A stretch of DNA of 37,352 nucleotides from Klebsiella pneumoniae (GTDB taxonomy: Bacteria; Myxococcota_A; UBA796; SXON01), in the NCBI GenBank assembly GCA_945861635.1, contig CAMAWH010000048.1:1-37352 (forward strand), in the 5' to 3' direction. Within the stretch, counting starts at the first letter, position 1; the number at the start of each line of letters is the position of its first letter. Below the pieces are notes generated by a model. That model had not been told where the DNA came from and ran no database searches. It saw only the letters and a program-made list of their open reading frames with translations. Made by a program: the position numbers and the translations under genes. Below are positions 20,758 through 29,132 of this stretch, piece by piece.

Positions 20758-21606
20758 TCACGTGATGTCCGAGCCATTGCAGTTTTCGTCGATGCCATTG
20801 CCGATGACCTCTGCGGCATCGGGATGGACGCCGGCAATCGCGTCATCACAATCGTCGCCGCCGTAGTCGCCGGCGTCATGGCCGTCGATGTCGGCGTCGA
20901 AATCGCTGAAACCGTCGCAATTCTGATCCAGGCCGTCGTAGTACGTTTCGACGGCGCGCGGGTTCACCGCCGCATCCGCGTCGTCGCAATCCCCCGCGAG
21001 TTCCGAGTACCCGTCCTTGTCGAGGTCTGCGCTGGAAAGTTCCTCGTCGATCTCGCCGTCACAGTCGTCGTCGATGCCATTGGCCTTATCCTCGATAGCG
21101 GTTGGACCCACAAGCGCCGCACCGTCATCACAGTCGTTCCCGCCATACGCCAGGGCTTCCGCCCCGTCGTAATCGCGGTCATAGTCGGACCAGCCGTCAC
21201 AGTCCTGGTCGAGCCCGTCGTACCAGATCTCGACGGCGCCCGGTCCGACGTCGGCGTTCCCATCGTTGCAATCCCCGTCGGCCTCTGAAACACCGTCCCC
21301 GTCATTGTCCTCGTCGGTCAGCGCCTCATCGATCCGCCCATCACAATCGTTGTCATAGGCATCGCCGATGAGCTCGACATTGCCTGGACTTCGGTCGGGG
21401 TCGTTGGTGTCACAATCCTGATCGATCCCGTCGTACCAAATCTCCGTGGCCTCCGGGTGCACCGAGGAGTCCCCATCGTTGCAGTCGACGGTGTCGGTAT
21501 AGCCATCGGAATCATCGTCCCGCGGCCCATCCTCCGCGAGTAGGGTCGGGGAGGCTGGACAGCCGGTGAGCGCCAAAAGTACGACGAAGGGAAGTGTGAG
21601 TCGCAT
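20758..21606 (-). CDS. MopE-type putative metal-binding repeat lipoprotein
   Basis: 282 residues. Signal MRLTLPFVVLLALTGC with lipidated Cys 16. The mature chain consists of about five or six repeats of the Asp-rich pattern CNDGD/DCDD followed by a Pro/Glu stretch and DG(L/I)DQDCDG or NGIDDDCDGEID (for example VGPGAVEIWYDGLDQDCDG). This is the putative metal-binding motif shared with the copper-repressed protein MopE of Methylococcus and very common in surface proteins of Myxococcota-like bacteria; Ca binding by the DxDxDG loops is equally possible. It is followed by the coiled-coil membrane protein, probably in one transcript. Its biological role is not known. Confidence 0.85.
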   Translation of the reverse strand: MRLTLPFVVLLALTGCPASPTLLAEDGPRDDDSDGYTDTVDCNDGDSSVHPEATEIWYDGIDQDCDTNDPDRSPGNVELIGDAYDNDCDGRIDEALTDEDNDGDGVSEADGDCNDGNADVGPGAVEIWYDGLDQDCDGWSDYDRDYDGAEALAYGGNDCDDGAALVGPTAIEDKANGIDDDCDGEIDEELSSADLDKDGYSELAGDCDDADAAVNPRAVETYYDGLDQNCDGFSDFDADIDGHDAGDYGGDDCDDAIAGVHPDAAEVIGNGIDENCNGSDIT

Positions 21607-21690
21607 CGAAGTCTCCTGCCTGGGGGGTTTTCTCCCGGCAGAAGGAAGGTAGACCCTCCGCAGCGCGATGCTCTTTCACCCCTCTTTCAG

Positions 21691-22215
21691 TCAGTCTTTC
21701 GCCGCGCTGCATGCGCCCTGTGCCGTGGCGGTGATGATGACCTCGACGTGCACGTCGAGATCGGTGTCCTCCTCCGGTGCCCTGCCGCTGGCAACCACGC
21801 GGAACGCCATCCCCCCGGCGACGACGATGTCGGTCAGGTCGGCGTGGGTCGGCGTCAGTTCCACGTCCGCGGCCCCCGCCGGGAAAGAATCCCCGCTCGC
21901 GACAAGGATCTCGTCCATGCCCTCTCCCGATACGTACACGTCCAACGACGAGAGAAACGAGAGATCCGGCTCCGCGTGGAGGGCCAGGACGGAGAGATCG
22001 ACGGTTTCGAGGTCCCCAGCTTCCACGCCCTGATCGGCCATTTCCTGCTCGATCGTGATGTCGAAGTCATCGAGGCCCGTAAAGTCAAGGACGCTCAACA
22101 ATCCGCCGACGACGCCCGCACCCGGCACGGTCGTCGTCGAATCGTCGTCCACCGTGAACGTGAGCAGGCCACAGGCGAGGAGGACGGGGACGCAGAACAC
22201 GGACGCGCGGCGCAT
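21691..22215 (-). CDS. Hypothetical lipoprotein
   Basis: 174 residues. The ATG at 22215 gives MRRASVFCVPVLLAC, a lipoprotein signal peptide with Cys 15; the frame to 22260 adds a stretch without function. The mature part is acidic, beta-rich and without Cys until a C-terminal GACSAAKD, with a segment LDFTGLDDFDITIEQEMADQGV that suggests binding of a large hydrophobic face but matches no family I can name. Several Myxococcota-type envelope proteins of this size have a similar layout. It reads leftwards toward the MopE-type gene 84 bases away and is divergent from the Gly-rich lipoprotein across a 117-base shared promoter region. Confidence 0.7.
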   Translation of the reverse strand: MRRASVFCVPVLLACGLLTFTVDDDSTTTVPGAGVVGGLLSVLDFTGLDDFDITIEQEMADQGVEAGDLETVDLSVLALHAEPDLSFLSSLDVYVSGEGMDEILVASGDSFPAGAADVELTPTHADLTDIVVAGGMAFRVVASGRAPEEDTDLDVHVEVIITATAQGACSAAKD

Positions 22216-22297
22216 GCGAGGTCCTATCCCCGCAATCGGCCCGCTGCGGGCCGGTGGCACCGCGACTACACGGCTGCACCCGCGCGGCGACCCGCGT

Positions 22298-22326
22298 TTG
22301 ACACGCGCGGCACCGGCGTGTACCGT
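22298..22326 (+). promoter_or_regulatory. Sigma-70-like promoter, probably leaderless
   Basis: A perfect TTGACA (22298-22303) is followed after exactly 17 bases by TACCGT (22321-22326), a weak -10 match. Transcription would then begin within a base or two of the ATG at 22333, which would make the message leaderless. If the downstream start (GTG/ATG near 22393-22396) is used instead, there would be a 60-base leader. Confidence 0.4.
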
Positions 22327-22332
22327 CGGAAA

Positions 22333-23727
22333 ATGCGCCTCCCGAGTGAGTCATCCGTGTCGTCGCCTCCCCGTGGCGCTCGTCCTGTGGGCGTGATGAT
22401 GGTGGTCGGTCTCCTTGCCGCATGCTCGCAGGATGTCCATGTTTCAAAGCATGCTATCGACAACGACGGGGACGGTTTCACGGACGAAATCGACTGCGAC
22501 GATGGCCACGCCGTCGTCAACCCCGACGCCGTCGAGATCTGTGACGGCATCGACAACGACTGTAGCGGCGCGATTGACGACGACGCCTCCGATGCCAGTG
22601 ACTGGTACGCCGACGCCGACGGCGACGGCTGGGGAAGCGGTGAGGCCACAACCGCTTGCGATACGCCCAGCGGTGGGGTCGTCGACACCGGTGACTGCGA
22701 TGACTCAGACGCCACCTCGTTCCCCGGCGCCACCGAATTGTGCGATGGCGTCGACAACGATTGTGACGGCGCTGTCGAAGACCCCTCCGCCAGCGTGTAC
22801 TACGCCGATGACGACGCTGACGGCTACGGTGACCCAGTTGCCGCCACGTCCGCGTGCGGCGCACCCGTAGGCTTCGTGACCGACGCGACCGATTGCGACG
22901 ATGCTGCCACCGACGTCCACCCCGGCGCCGACGAAATCTGCGCTGACGGCCTCGATAATGACTGTGCCGGGGGCGACACCACCTGCGAAAGCTCGACACT
23001 CGTCTACGCGTACACGGGCGCCGACCAGACGTTCCACGTGCCCGACGGCATCACCCGTGTCACTGTGAAAGCGTGGGGTGCCGGCGGCAGCGCCTACGGC
23101 TCGAAGGGCGCGTGTGGCGGCTTCGCAGCGGGAGATCTCAATGTCACGCCCGGTGAGGACCTGCGCATCGTGGTCGGCGGGCCCGGCGGAGACAGCGCAG
23201 CCTACGGCGGCGGCGCGGCCTCATGGCCCTACCTCGGGGGCGGCGGAATGTCAGCCGTGGTGCGCGCGGATGCGTCCCTGCTCGTTGCGGGTGCGGGGGG
23301 AGGAGGAGGCTACGGCGGCACCTCCTCGGGCGGCGCGGGCGGCGGCTTGGAGGGCGGCGGCGGTTCAGACGGGGGCTACTGTACCGGCGGCGGCGGCGGC
23401 ACGGCGACCGCCGGCGGTGCAGCCGGAGGCCCCGGGGGAAGCCCGGGAACGGCTGGACAAGGTGGCGCGGGCGCATCGCTTGCCGCGGGCGGCGGGGGCG
23501 GGTACTTCGGCGGCGGCGGGGGCGGTGGCGACAACAATTGCAGCAGCGGCGGATACGGCGGCGGGGGCGGCGGGGGGTCGAGTCTTGTTCCCGCCGACGG
23601 CGTGACCGAGGCGGGATCGTCCACGGCCGGCGGCGCCACGGATGTCGACTACGACGGCGTTGCCGGCCTCAGCGGCGGCTATGGCGCCGGCGACCCCGGA
23701 CCGGGCCGGGTCGTGGTGCGTTGGTAG
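22333..23727 (+). CDS. MopE-type lipoprotein with long Gly-rich C-terminal domain
   Basis: 464 residues. The signal region ends in lipobox LLAAC (Cys 31 from the ATG at 22333); a start at the GTG/ATG pair about 20 codons later would give a tighter signal peptide. Residues about 37-215 carry four MopE-like repeats (DNDGDGFTDEIDCDD, EICDGIDNDCSGAIDDD, YADADGDGWG, ELCDGVDNDCDGAVED). Residues 225-464 open with a beta motif (YTGADQTFHVPDGITRVTVK) and become a Gly-rich domain with long G runs (GGGGG, GGSGG), as in the Gly-rich surface domain often attached to such repeats; it ends in GPGRVVVRW. Such domains usually form a compact beta-fold with Gly loops. The gene is probably expressed alone from the promoter above. 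Function is unknown; surface display is inferred. Confidence 0.85.
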   Translation: MRLPSESSVSSPPRGARPVGVMMVVGLLAACSQDVHVSKHAIDNDGDGFTDEIDCDDGHAVVNPDAVEICDGIDNDCSGAIDDDASDASDWYADADGDGWGSGEATTACDTPSGGVVDTGDCDDSDATSFPGATELCDGVDNDCDGAVEDPSASVYYADDDADGYGDPVAATSACGAPVGFVTDATDCDDAATDVHPGADEICADGLDNDCAGGDTTCESSTLVYAYTGADQTFHVPDGITRVTVKAWGAGGSAYGSKGACGGFAAGDLNVTPGEDLRIVVGGPGGDSAAYGGGAASWPYLGGGGMSAVVRADASLLVAGAGGGGGYGGTSSGGAGGGLEGGGGSDGGYCTGGGGGTATAGGAAGGPGGSPGTAGQGGAGASLAAGGGGGYFGGGGGGGDNNCSSGGYGGGGGGGSSLVPADGVTEAGSSTAGGATDVDYDGVAGLSGGYGAGDPGPGRVVVRW

Positions 23728-23736
23728 GCGGCCCCA

Positions 23737-24750
23737 TCACCCCAGCAAAACCCTGAAAATCGCTCCGCGCACGGCGTTCTCCCCCACTTCGATCCGTCCG
23801 CCGTGCTCCGTGACGATGCGCGCGCTGATCGCCAACCCAAGGCCGATGCCGTCGGGGCGGGTCGTGAAGAACGGCGCGAAGATGCGCTCCCGCATGTCGG
23901 GGGGAACGCCCGGTCCGTCGTCTCTGACCTCGATGTTCGGCACCGGCGCATCGCCCACGACGATTTCCACCACGGTGGCCCCCGCGCCAAACGCATTGGC
24001 GATGAGGTTGACCACCACCTGCTCCAGCCGCGCCGTGTCCCCGTGGACCACAATGCCGCTGGGACCGTGGATCGTGACGGTCCGACGCATCGCGGCGCCA
24101 GTGAGCAGCACCCCTCGCCGGGCGAGATCGCGCAGGTCCACGGGGAGTCGCGAGATCGGCGTGACGCGCGTGTAGTCTCGCATCCGGTCGATGTGGCCGC
24201 CGAGCCGCTCCACCGCGCGGGAGATGGCGTCAAGATTTTCCGCCCCACCAAGGCCCGAATCCAGCATCGCCACGTGCCCGGCAATCGCCTGGAGCGGTTG
24301 CGCCATGTCGTGCGCAGACCCGAGCACCAATTCCGCGGCTTCGGCGACGCGATCCATGCGCTCCAGCCGGTTCCACGCTGTTTCCCGGGACACGCTGATC
24401 GCCAGTCCATGCGAGATGTCCGCCGCCGCATCGGCCTCCTCACTTCCCACCGCCCGCGCCGGCCAGAGGGTGAGGACGCCGAGATCCACCGCACCCCGAC
24501 GCACCGGATACGCAGCCTGCGCCCCGCCAACCGCGGGCGCGCCCGCGCGCCACTCTCTCCCATCTTCCATCCGAAATGACCCGCCCGCGTCGGGAGTCGA
24601 CATCAACGTCACGAGCACAGCCAAGCCCGACTCCGCCATTTCCGCGACCGTCAGCCCGACCGCCGCCCGCCACGCCAGCGCGTTGGTGAGTTCCAACCGA
24701 GCCAGCCGGGTAGTGGCCCGCGTTGACACGGCATCGTTGACGACGGACAT
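23737..24750 (-). CDS. Orphan soluble histidine kinase
   Basis: 337 residues without a membrane segment. The N-terminal 120 residues look like a GAF-type sensor domain. The dimerisation/phosphoacceptor helix has its His at about 147 in SAHDMAQPLQAIAGH. The HATPase_c domain is complete: N box NLIANAF, G1 box DDGPGVP, F box FAPFFTTRPDG and G2 box GIGLGLAIS, then a final strand FRVLLG. There is no response regulator next to it, nor a receiver domain, so its partner must be elsewhere. It is divergent from lipA and its 3' end is ten bases from the Gly-rich lipoprotein. The signal sensed cannot be told. Confidence 0.9.
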   Translation of the reverse strand: MSVVNDAVSTRATTRLARLELTNALAWRAAVGLTVAEMAESGLAVLVTLMSTPDAGGSFRMEDGREWRAGAPAVGGAQAAYPVRRGAVDLGVLTLWPARAVGSEEADAAADISHGLAISVSRETAWNRLERMDRVAEAAELVLGSAHDMAQPLQAIAGHVAMLDSGLGGAENLDAISRAVERLGGHIDRMRDYTRVTPISRLPVDLRDLARRGVLLTGAAMRRTVTIHGPSGIVVHGDTARLEQVVVNLIANAFGAGATVVEIVVGDAPVPNIEVRDDGPGVPPDMRERIFAPFFTTRPDGIGLGLAISARIVTEHGGRIEVGENAVRGAIFRVLLG

Positions 24751-24820
24751 CGTGACGGGAGTCTACACGTTGGCGCGGCGGGGGGCAACGCGCTAGAACC
24801 GGCGCCCGCGCGGAGTCGAG

Positions 24821-25702
24821 TTGGTGACAAGCCGCCCCGAATGGCTCAAGGTCAAGATGCCCGGCGGGGAGCGCTACAGCCGCATCAAGGGCCGTGCGCG
24901 CCAGTTGAAACTCCACACCGTATGTGAAGAAGCCGCGTGCCCGAACATCGGGGAATGTTGGTCGAGCGGCACGGCGACGTTCATGGTGATGGGAGACACA
25001 TGCACGCGCGGATGCCGTTTCTGCGCGGTAAATACGAGTCGGAAGGGGCTTCCGCTCGATCCTGCGGAGCCGACGAACGTGGCGGCAGCCATCGCGGAGT
25101 TGGATCTCGACTACGTCGTGGTGACCAGCGTGAATCGGGACGATCTGGCGGACGAAGGTGCGGGCCATTTTGCAGCCTGCATCGAGGCCATCCGGGCTGC
25201 GGCCCCGGGTACGATGGTGGAGGTGCTGATTCCCGATTTTCACGGCAACGGCGCGCTGTTGGACGTGATCGTGGCGGCGCGCCCCGATGTGTTGGCGCAC
25301 AACGTGGAAACGGTGCCACGGTTGCAGTCAGTCGTGCGGGATCCTCGGGCAAACTGGGAGAACTCAACGAGCATTCTTGAAATGGCAAAAGCGCGAGGCA
25401 TGCTCACCAAGACCTCGCTGCAGGTGGGGCACGGCGAGTCGGAGGCGGAATGCGTCGATGCAATGGCGCGATTAAGGGAGAAGGACGTGGATTTCCTGAC
25501 GATTGGCCAGTACCTCCGACCGTCGATGAATCACCTTGCGGTCACCGAGTACGTGGAGCCGGTTGTGTTTGAGCGTCTGGCCGTTGCGGGGCGAGAAATG
25601 GGGTTCCGTTACGTCGCAAGCGGGCCACTCGTTCGATCTTCCTACAAGGCAGGGGAATTCTTTATCCGCGAGCATAGCCGTGCGGCGCGAGGGGAAGCGT
25701 GA
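24821..25702 (+). CDS. lipA: Lipoyl synthase
   Basis: Radical-SAM enzyme inserting two sulfurs into the octanoyl chain on lipoyl domains. Both iron-sulfur clusters are visible: the auxiliary one with Cys 35, 40 and 46 (CEEAACPNIGEC) and the SAM one with Cys 61, 65 and 68 (CTRGCRFC). The C-terminal RSSYKAGE supplies the Ser ligand of the auxiliary cluster. At 293 residues it is a little shorter than many relatives (about 320) through a short N-terminus. Start is TTG at 24821 or GTG at 24824, with GGAG at 24812-24815. The stop overlaps the next gene (GTGA), linking lipA to the dehydrogenase genes whose E2 needs the lipoyl group. lipB, the earlier step, is at 34988. Confidence 0.96.
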   Translation: MVTSRPEWLKVKMPGGERYSRIKGRARQLKLHTVCEEAACPNIGECWSSGTATFMVMGDTCTRGCRFCAVNTSRKGLPLDPAEPTNVAAAIAELDLDYVVVTSVNRDDLADEGAGHFAACIEAIRAAAPGTMVEVLIPDFHGNGALLDVIVAARPDVLAHNVETVPRLQSVVRDPRANWENSTSILEMAKARGMLTKTSLQVGHGESEAECVDAMARLREKDVDFLTIGQYLRPSMNHLAVTEYVEPVVFERLAVAGREMGFRYVASGPLVRSSYKAGEFFIREHSRAARGEA

Positions 25703-26460
25703 CCGGTCGCGACGCCCTGCGCGCGGCGCTTACGACGGCCGACCTCGTCGTCGGAGAGGCGGTCGGCGTCCACGGCGTGACGGCTGGCTTGGACGTGGCC
25801 ATGCTGCGAACGCCACTCTCCGAGAACGCAGCGGTCGGGGCCGCGGTTGGAATGGCGCTGGCCGGAAAGCGCGTGGTCGTCGAGATCGTAGACCCGCGCG
25901 GCGTGACCCGGGCGGCGGAGGCGATTGCGGAGGCGGGCGGCCTGCTCACGCGGTCGGGCGGCACGTTTCGCGGCGCGCTCGTGGTGCTGGCCGTCGTGAG
26001 GGTAGGGGATGCGATTCCGACGGCGCCGCCGGGTGTGCGTCTGGCCGTCGCGGGGGTGGCGGGTGCGATTGGGCCGATCTTCGCAGCGGCGTTCCTGGCC
26101 TCGGAACCCACGCTCGTGTGTATCGCGGCGTCCACGTTGGACGCTACCGTCGGTCCTTCCAACGGTTCACGGCGGGGAACAGGCGTCACCATCCTCGCAA
26201 TCGGAGAAGGAGTGCCGCTCGCCCTTACGACAGCAGGCGCGGACATCGTGGACCTTGGCGATACATCGAGTGTATCATCGCTGGGGGAAAGCGTGCGGCG
26301 GACCGGGCGTGTCGTGCTCCTGACACATGGCGACACATCCGTTGTATCATCCGTGCTGGCCGAAGCGTTCTGGCACCTCGAAGCGCCGCCGGTTCATGTG
26401 CGCGCGGCCGACGGTGTAGATGCACTCGCACGCGCCATTGCAGAAACCCTAGATCCATAG
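25699..26460 (+). CDS. Short E1-beta-like transketolase-family protein
   Basis: 253 residues, against about 325 for E1 beta of pyruvate or branched-chain 2-oxoacid dehydrogenase. The Pyr-domain core is readable: VVGEAVGVHGVTAGLD corresponds to the GEDV segment and RTPLSENAAVGAAVGMALAG to the TP(I/L)SE motif, whose Glu activates thiamine diphosphate. The middle of the domain, including the loop with the conserved Gln-His-Ser, seems deleted. The C-terminal part resembles the family's ligand domain (VTILAIGEGVPLALTTAG, VVLLTHGDTS). Start is GTG within the lipA stop (GTGA). It precedes E2 by ten bases and the E1-alpha-like gene follows E2. Either a reduced E1 or a non-catalytic relative; see findings. 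Confidence 0.75.
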   Translation: MTGRDALRAALTTADLVVGEAVGVHGVTAGLDVAMLRTPLSENAAVGAAVGMALAGKRVVVEIVDPRGVTRAAEAIAEAGGLLTRSGGTFRGALVVLAVVRVGDAIPTAPPGVRLAVAGVAGAIGPIFAAAFLASEPTLVCIAASTLDATVGPSNGSRRGTGVTILAIGEGVPLALTTAGADIVDLGDTSSVSSLGESVRRTGRVVLLTHGDTSVVSSVLAEAFWHLEAPPVHVRAADGVDALARAIAETLDP

Positions 26461-26470
26461 AGGACTCCCG

Positions 26471-27787
26471 ATGTTTGTGTTCGAGTTGCCCGAGATTGGG
26501 GAAGGCGTCGTCGAAGGAGAGATCGTCCGTTGGCTGGTGCAGCCTGGAGACGCCGTGGCGATGGATCAACCCATCTGTGAGATCATGACGGACAAGGCGA
26601 CGGTGGAGATCTCGTCGCCGAAAAGTGGACGGGTGGCGAAGGTCCATGGCGGCCCGGGCGACATCGTGAAGGTGCACGCGCCGCTGGTGGAGATCGAATT
26701 GGGCGGTGGCGTAGGCGCGCCGAAGGCGGTTGCGGAAACGGCGTCGGCGGCGGTTTCCGTGGCGACGGCGCCGACGATCGCAGCGGTGAAACCGCCGGTT
26801 GCGGCGCCGGTTGCGGTTGCAGCGCCGGCGGCCGCGCCCGTCGTCGCCACCGCCGCCCTCCCCCCTTCCGTGGCGGCCCGTATGCCTCCCCCACCCGGCA
26901 CAAAGTCGCTCGCCTCGCCCGCCGTCCGTCATGCCGCGCGGCAGCAGGGCGTGGACGTCAACGCCATCGCCGGCAGCGGAAAGGGCGGACGGGTGACGCG
27001 GTCCGATATCGAGGGCTTCGTCGCGCATCCCGAGGCCATCAAGGCGCCGCCCGCGCTGCCGTTCACGCCACCCGCCGCGTCCACGGGTGACGAACGCATC
27101 AAGATCATCGGTCTACGCCGGAAGATCGCGGAACGGATGGTCCAAGCCTACCGCACGGCGCCGCACTTTACGTACGTGGACGAGGTGGACTGCACCAACC
27201 TTGTGGCGCTCCGGAAATCCCTGCTCCCGGCGGCCGAAGCGCGTGGCGCCAAGCTGTCCTACCTGCCCATCATTATGAAGGCGCTCGCCGTCGTGTTCCG
27301 CGAGTTCCCCACGGTGAACGCCGTGATGGATGAAGAGGAATTCACGCTGGTCGTACGGCGTGAGGTCAATATCGGCATCGCCACGGACACGCCGGCCGGG
27401 CTGTACGTGCCCGTCGTCCGCAACGTCGAACGAAAGAGCATCCTTGAATTGGCGGTCGAAGTTGCCGATCTCACGGATCGCACACGAGAGAACAAGGTAC
27501 GCCTCGACGAACTGCAAGGCGGCAGCTTTACGATCACCTCCGTGGGCAACATCGGCGGCCGGTTCGCTACGCCCATCCTGAATCATCCCGAGGTGGCGAT
27601 CCTCGGCGTCAACCAGATTCACGATCGCCCGATGGCCATCGACGGACAGGTCGTGATTCGCAAAATGATGTACCTTTCGCCGAGCTTTGATCATCGGGTG
27701 ATCGACGGGGCCGTGGGCGCGCGGTTCGTGAGCGCACTCAAGGCGATTCTGGAGCATCCCGAATCCCTTCTGCTGGAGCTGCGGTGA
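26471..27787 (+). CDS. Dihydrolipoamide acyltransferase (E2) of a 2-oxoacid dehydrogenase
   Basis: 438 residues in the standard order: one lipoyl domain (residues 1-78, lipoylated Lys 42 in TDKATVEI), a long Ala/Pro/Val hinge, the peripheral-subunit-binding domain (about 150-185, SPAVRHAARQQGVDVNAIAGSGKGGRV) and the catalytic domain (about 205-438) ending in the active-site motif DHRVIDG (His 408, Asp 412). It moves acyl groups from E1 to CoA as the core of the pyruvate or, more probably by its domain make-up, branched-chain complex; the sequence alone does not decide. Flanked by E1-like genes; its stop overlaps the downstream one by GTGA. lpdA (E3) is 3.5 kb away on the same strand. Confidence 0.93.
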   Translation: MFVFELPEIGEGVVEGEIVRWLVQPGDAVAMDQPICEIMTDKATVEISSPKSGRVAKVHGGPGDIVKVHAPLVEIELGGGVGAPKAVAETASAAVSVATAPTIAAVKPPVAAPVAVAAPAAAPVVATAALPPSVAARMPPPPGTKSLASPAVRHAARQQGVDVNAIAGSGKGGRVTRSDIEGFVAHPEAIKAPPALPFTPPAASTGDERIKIIGLRRKIAERMVQAYRTAPHFTYVDEVDCTNLVALRKSLLPAAEARGAKLSYLPIIMKALAVVFREFPTVNAVMDEEEFTLVVRREVNIGIATDTPAGLYVPVVRNVERKSILELAVEVADLTDRTRENKVRLDELQGGSFTITSVGNIGGRFATPILNHPEVAILGVNQIHDRPMAIDGQVVIRKMMYLSPSFDHRVIDGAVGARFVSALKAILEHPESLLLELR

Positions 27788-28359
27788 ACGACGTGACGGA
27801 ATCGCCATCGCCGGTGGATGCCTATCGAGCATGGCTCGCTGCCGACGATAGCGTCGTGAGCGGGCGTGGACTCGATGCCATCGTGATCGGGGCGACGCTG
27901 GGTACGCCCAAGCGAACGTGGATTTTGCCGGGAAAACGGGAGCGTGGGTGCGCGATCCTGCGGGGAGCGAACCCGGATGCGCTCGCGACAGCGCGCCCCT
28001 ACCGGGTGATTCCGCCGGGGGATTCGCCGGCGATCCGAGCGCTTGTCGGCGTTGGACTTGCGATGGTGGGCGAACCCGCGTTGGTATTTCTGGGGAGCGG
28101 AAGCGTGAGCTACGGCGCGTTCCATGAGGCACTGCAGTTGGCCACGGCCCACGTGGCACCGGTCATTTTCGTCGTCACCTGGTACGTCGGCGCGGGTCCA
28201 TTTGCGCCCCAGCTTACGACGAGTCCGGCGGCCCTTGCGCGTTCGTTGGGAATCGCGGGCGTCGAGGTCGACGGAAACGATGAAGCTGCGGTTCGGAATG
28301 CGGTTGCCGCTGCGGCCGGCCCAACCGTGATCGAAGCGCGCTTGTCCGGGCGCGCGTAG
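27784..28359 (+). CDS. Short E1-alpha-like protein with degenerate TPP motif
   Basis: 191 residues against about 360 for E1 alpha. It keeps the shape of the thiamine-diphosphate-binding domain: GEPALVFLGSGSVSYGAFHEALQLA, then PVIFVVTW and the late strand and helix. The metal-binding signature GDG...NN has changed to GSG...TW, so the Mg-coordinating Asp and Asn are both gone. Start is GTG overlapping the E2 stop. The N-terminal 50 residues do not resemble E1 alpha. Its pairing with an equally shortened E1 beta on the other side of E2 suggests the two were reduced together and still form a complex with E2, perhaps structurally or in regulation. A catalytic role by the usual mechanism is unlikely. 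Confidence 0.7.
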   Translation: MNDVTESPSPVDAYRAWLAADDSVVSGRGLDAIVIGATLGTPKRTWILPGKRERGCAILRGANPDALATARPYRVIPPGDSPAIRALVGVGLAMVGEPALVFLGSGSVSYGAFHEALQLATAHVAPVIFVVTWYVGAGPFAPQLTTSPAALARSLGIAGVEVDGNDEAAVRNAVAAAAGPTVIEARLSGRA

Positions 28360-28361
28360 GC

Positions 28362-29132
28362 TTGACGCCGCTCGAAACGCCGCTCCTGCTCGCGTGTGTG
28401 GCGGCAGGACTGGCGGGATTTGTCGATGCTGTTGCGGGGGGCGGCGGATTGATTCAACTGCCGGCGTTGTTGCTGCTGATGCCGGGTGTGCCCGTGCCGA
28501 TGGTGCTGGGCACCAACAAGGGTTCGGCGATTTTCGGCACCGCGGTTGCGACGATCCGGTATGCGCGTACGGTGCCGGTGCCGTGGCGGACGGTTGGTGC
28601 GGCCGCAGCGGCGGCCTTTGTTGGATCGTGGTTCGGCGCGCGAGCGTCCTCGCTGCTGAACCCGGCGATGATGAGGCCGCTGGTCTTGGCCCTCCTCGTC
28701 GGCGTTGCAATCTTTACCTTCGCGAAGAAGGATTTTGGCGCGAGCGGCGTAGGGCGGGAGCGGGCGGTCCTCGGCGTGCTGCTGGGGGGCGTCATCGGTT
28801 TTTACGATGGGTTTTTCGGTCCGGGGACAGGAACGTTTCTGATTTTCCTGTTCATCTGGTCGCTGGGCCTCGATTTCCTCGGCGCATCTGCTGCCGCAAA
28901 AGCCGTGAATGTCGCGACGAACCTGGCGGCGTTGGGGAGCTTCGCCCTGGCCGGAAACGTGCGATGGGGCTGGGCGCTGCCCATGGGGGCGGCCAATATC
29001 CTGGGTGCGCTGATGGGGGCAAACCTGGCGATTGCGAAGGGAAGTGCTGTCGTGCGCCGGTTCTTTCAGGGCGTAATTATATTGTTGTTGGCGCGATTGA
29101 CGTGGGATTGGGTGCGGGGGGGCGGAGGGTGA
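28362..29132 (+). CDS. TSUP (TauE/SafE) family membrane permease
   Basis: 256 residues, nearly all hydrophobic, with about eight transmembrane helices. The two-repeat layout of the family is visible: GLAGFVDAVAGGGGLIQLPALL near the N-terminus and GFYDGFFGPGTGTFLIFLFI after residue 145. Members export or import small sulfur-containing anions and other organic acids; this one's substrate is unknown. Start is TTG at 28362, two bases after the stop of the E1-alpha-like gene, so it may be part of the same transcript. Proximity to lipA could hint at sulfur chemistry, but that is guesswork. Confidence 0.87.
   Translation: MTPLETPLLLACVAAGLAGFVDAVAGGGGLIQLPALLLLMPGVPVPMVLGTNKGSAIFGTAVATIRYARTVPVPWRTVGAAAAAAFVGSWFGARASSLLNPAMMRPLVLALLVGVAIFTFAKKDFGASGVGRERAVLGVLLGGVIGFYDGFFGPGTGTFLIFLFIWSLGLDFLGASAAAKAVNVATNLAALGSFALAGNVRWGWALPMGAANILGALMGANLAIAKGSAVVRRFFQGVIILLLARLTWDWVRGGGG

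Noticed and set aside
20296..21288. Plus-strand 330-codon frame opposite the MopE-type and coiled-coil genes
   Set aside because: Crosses the boundary of two minus-strand genes with clear signals; its Val/Ile-rich text is the complement of the Asp-rich repeats.
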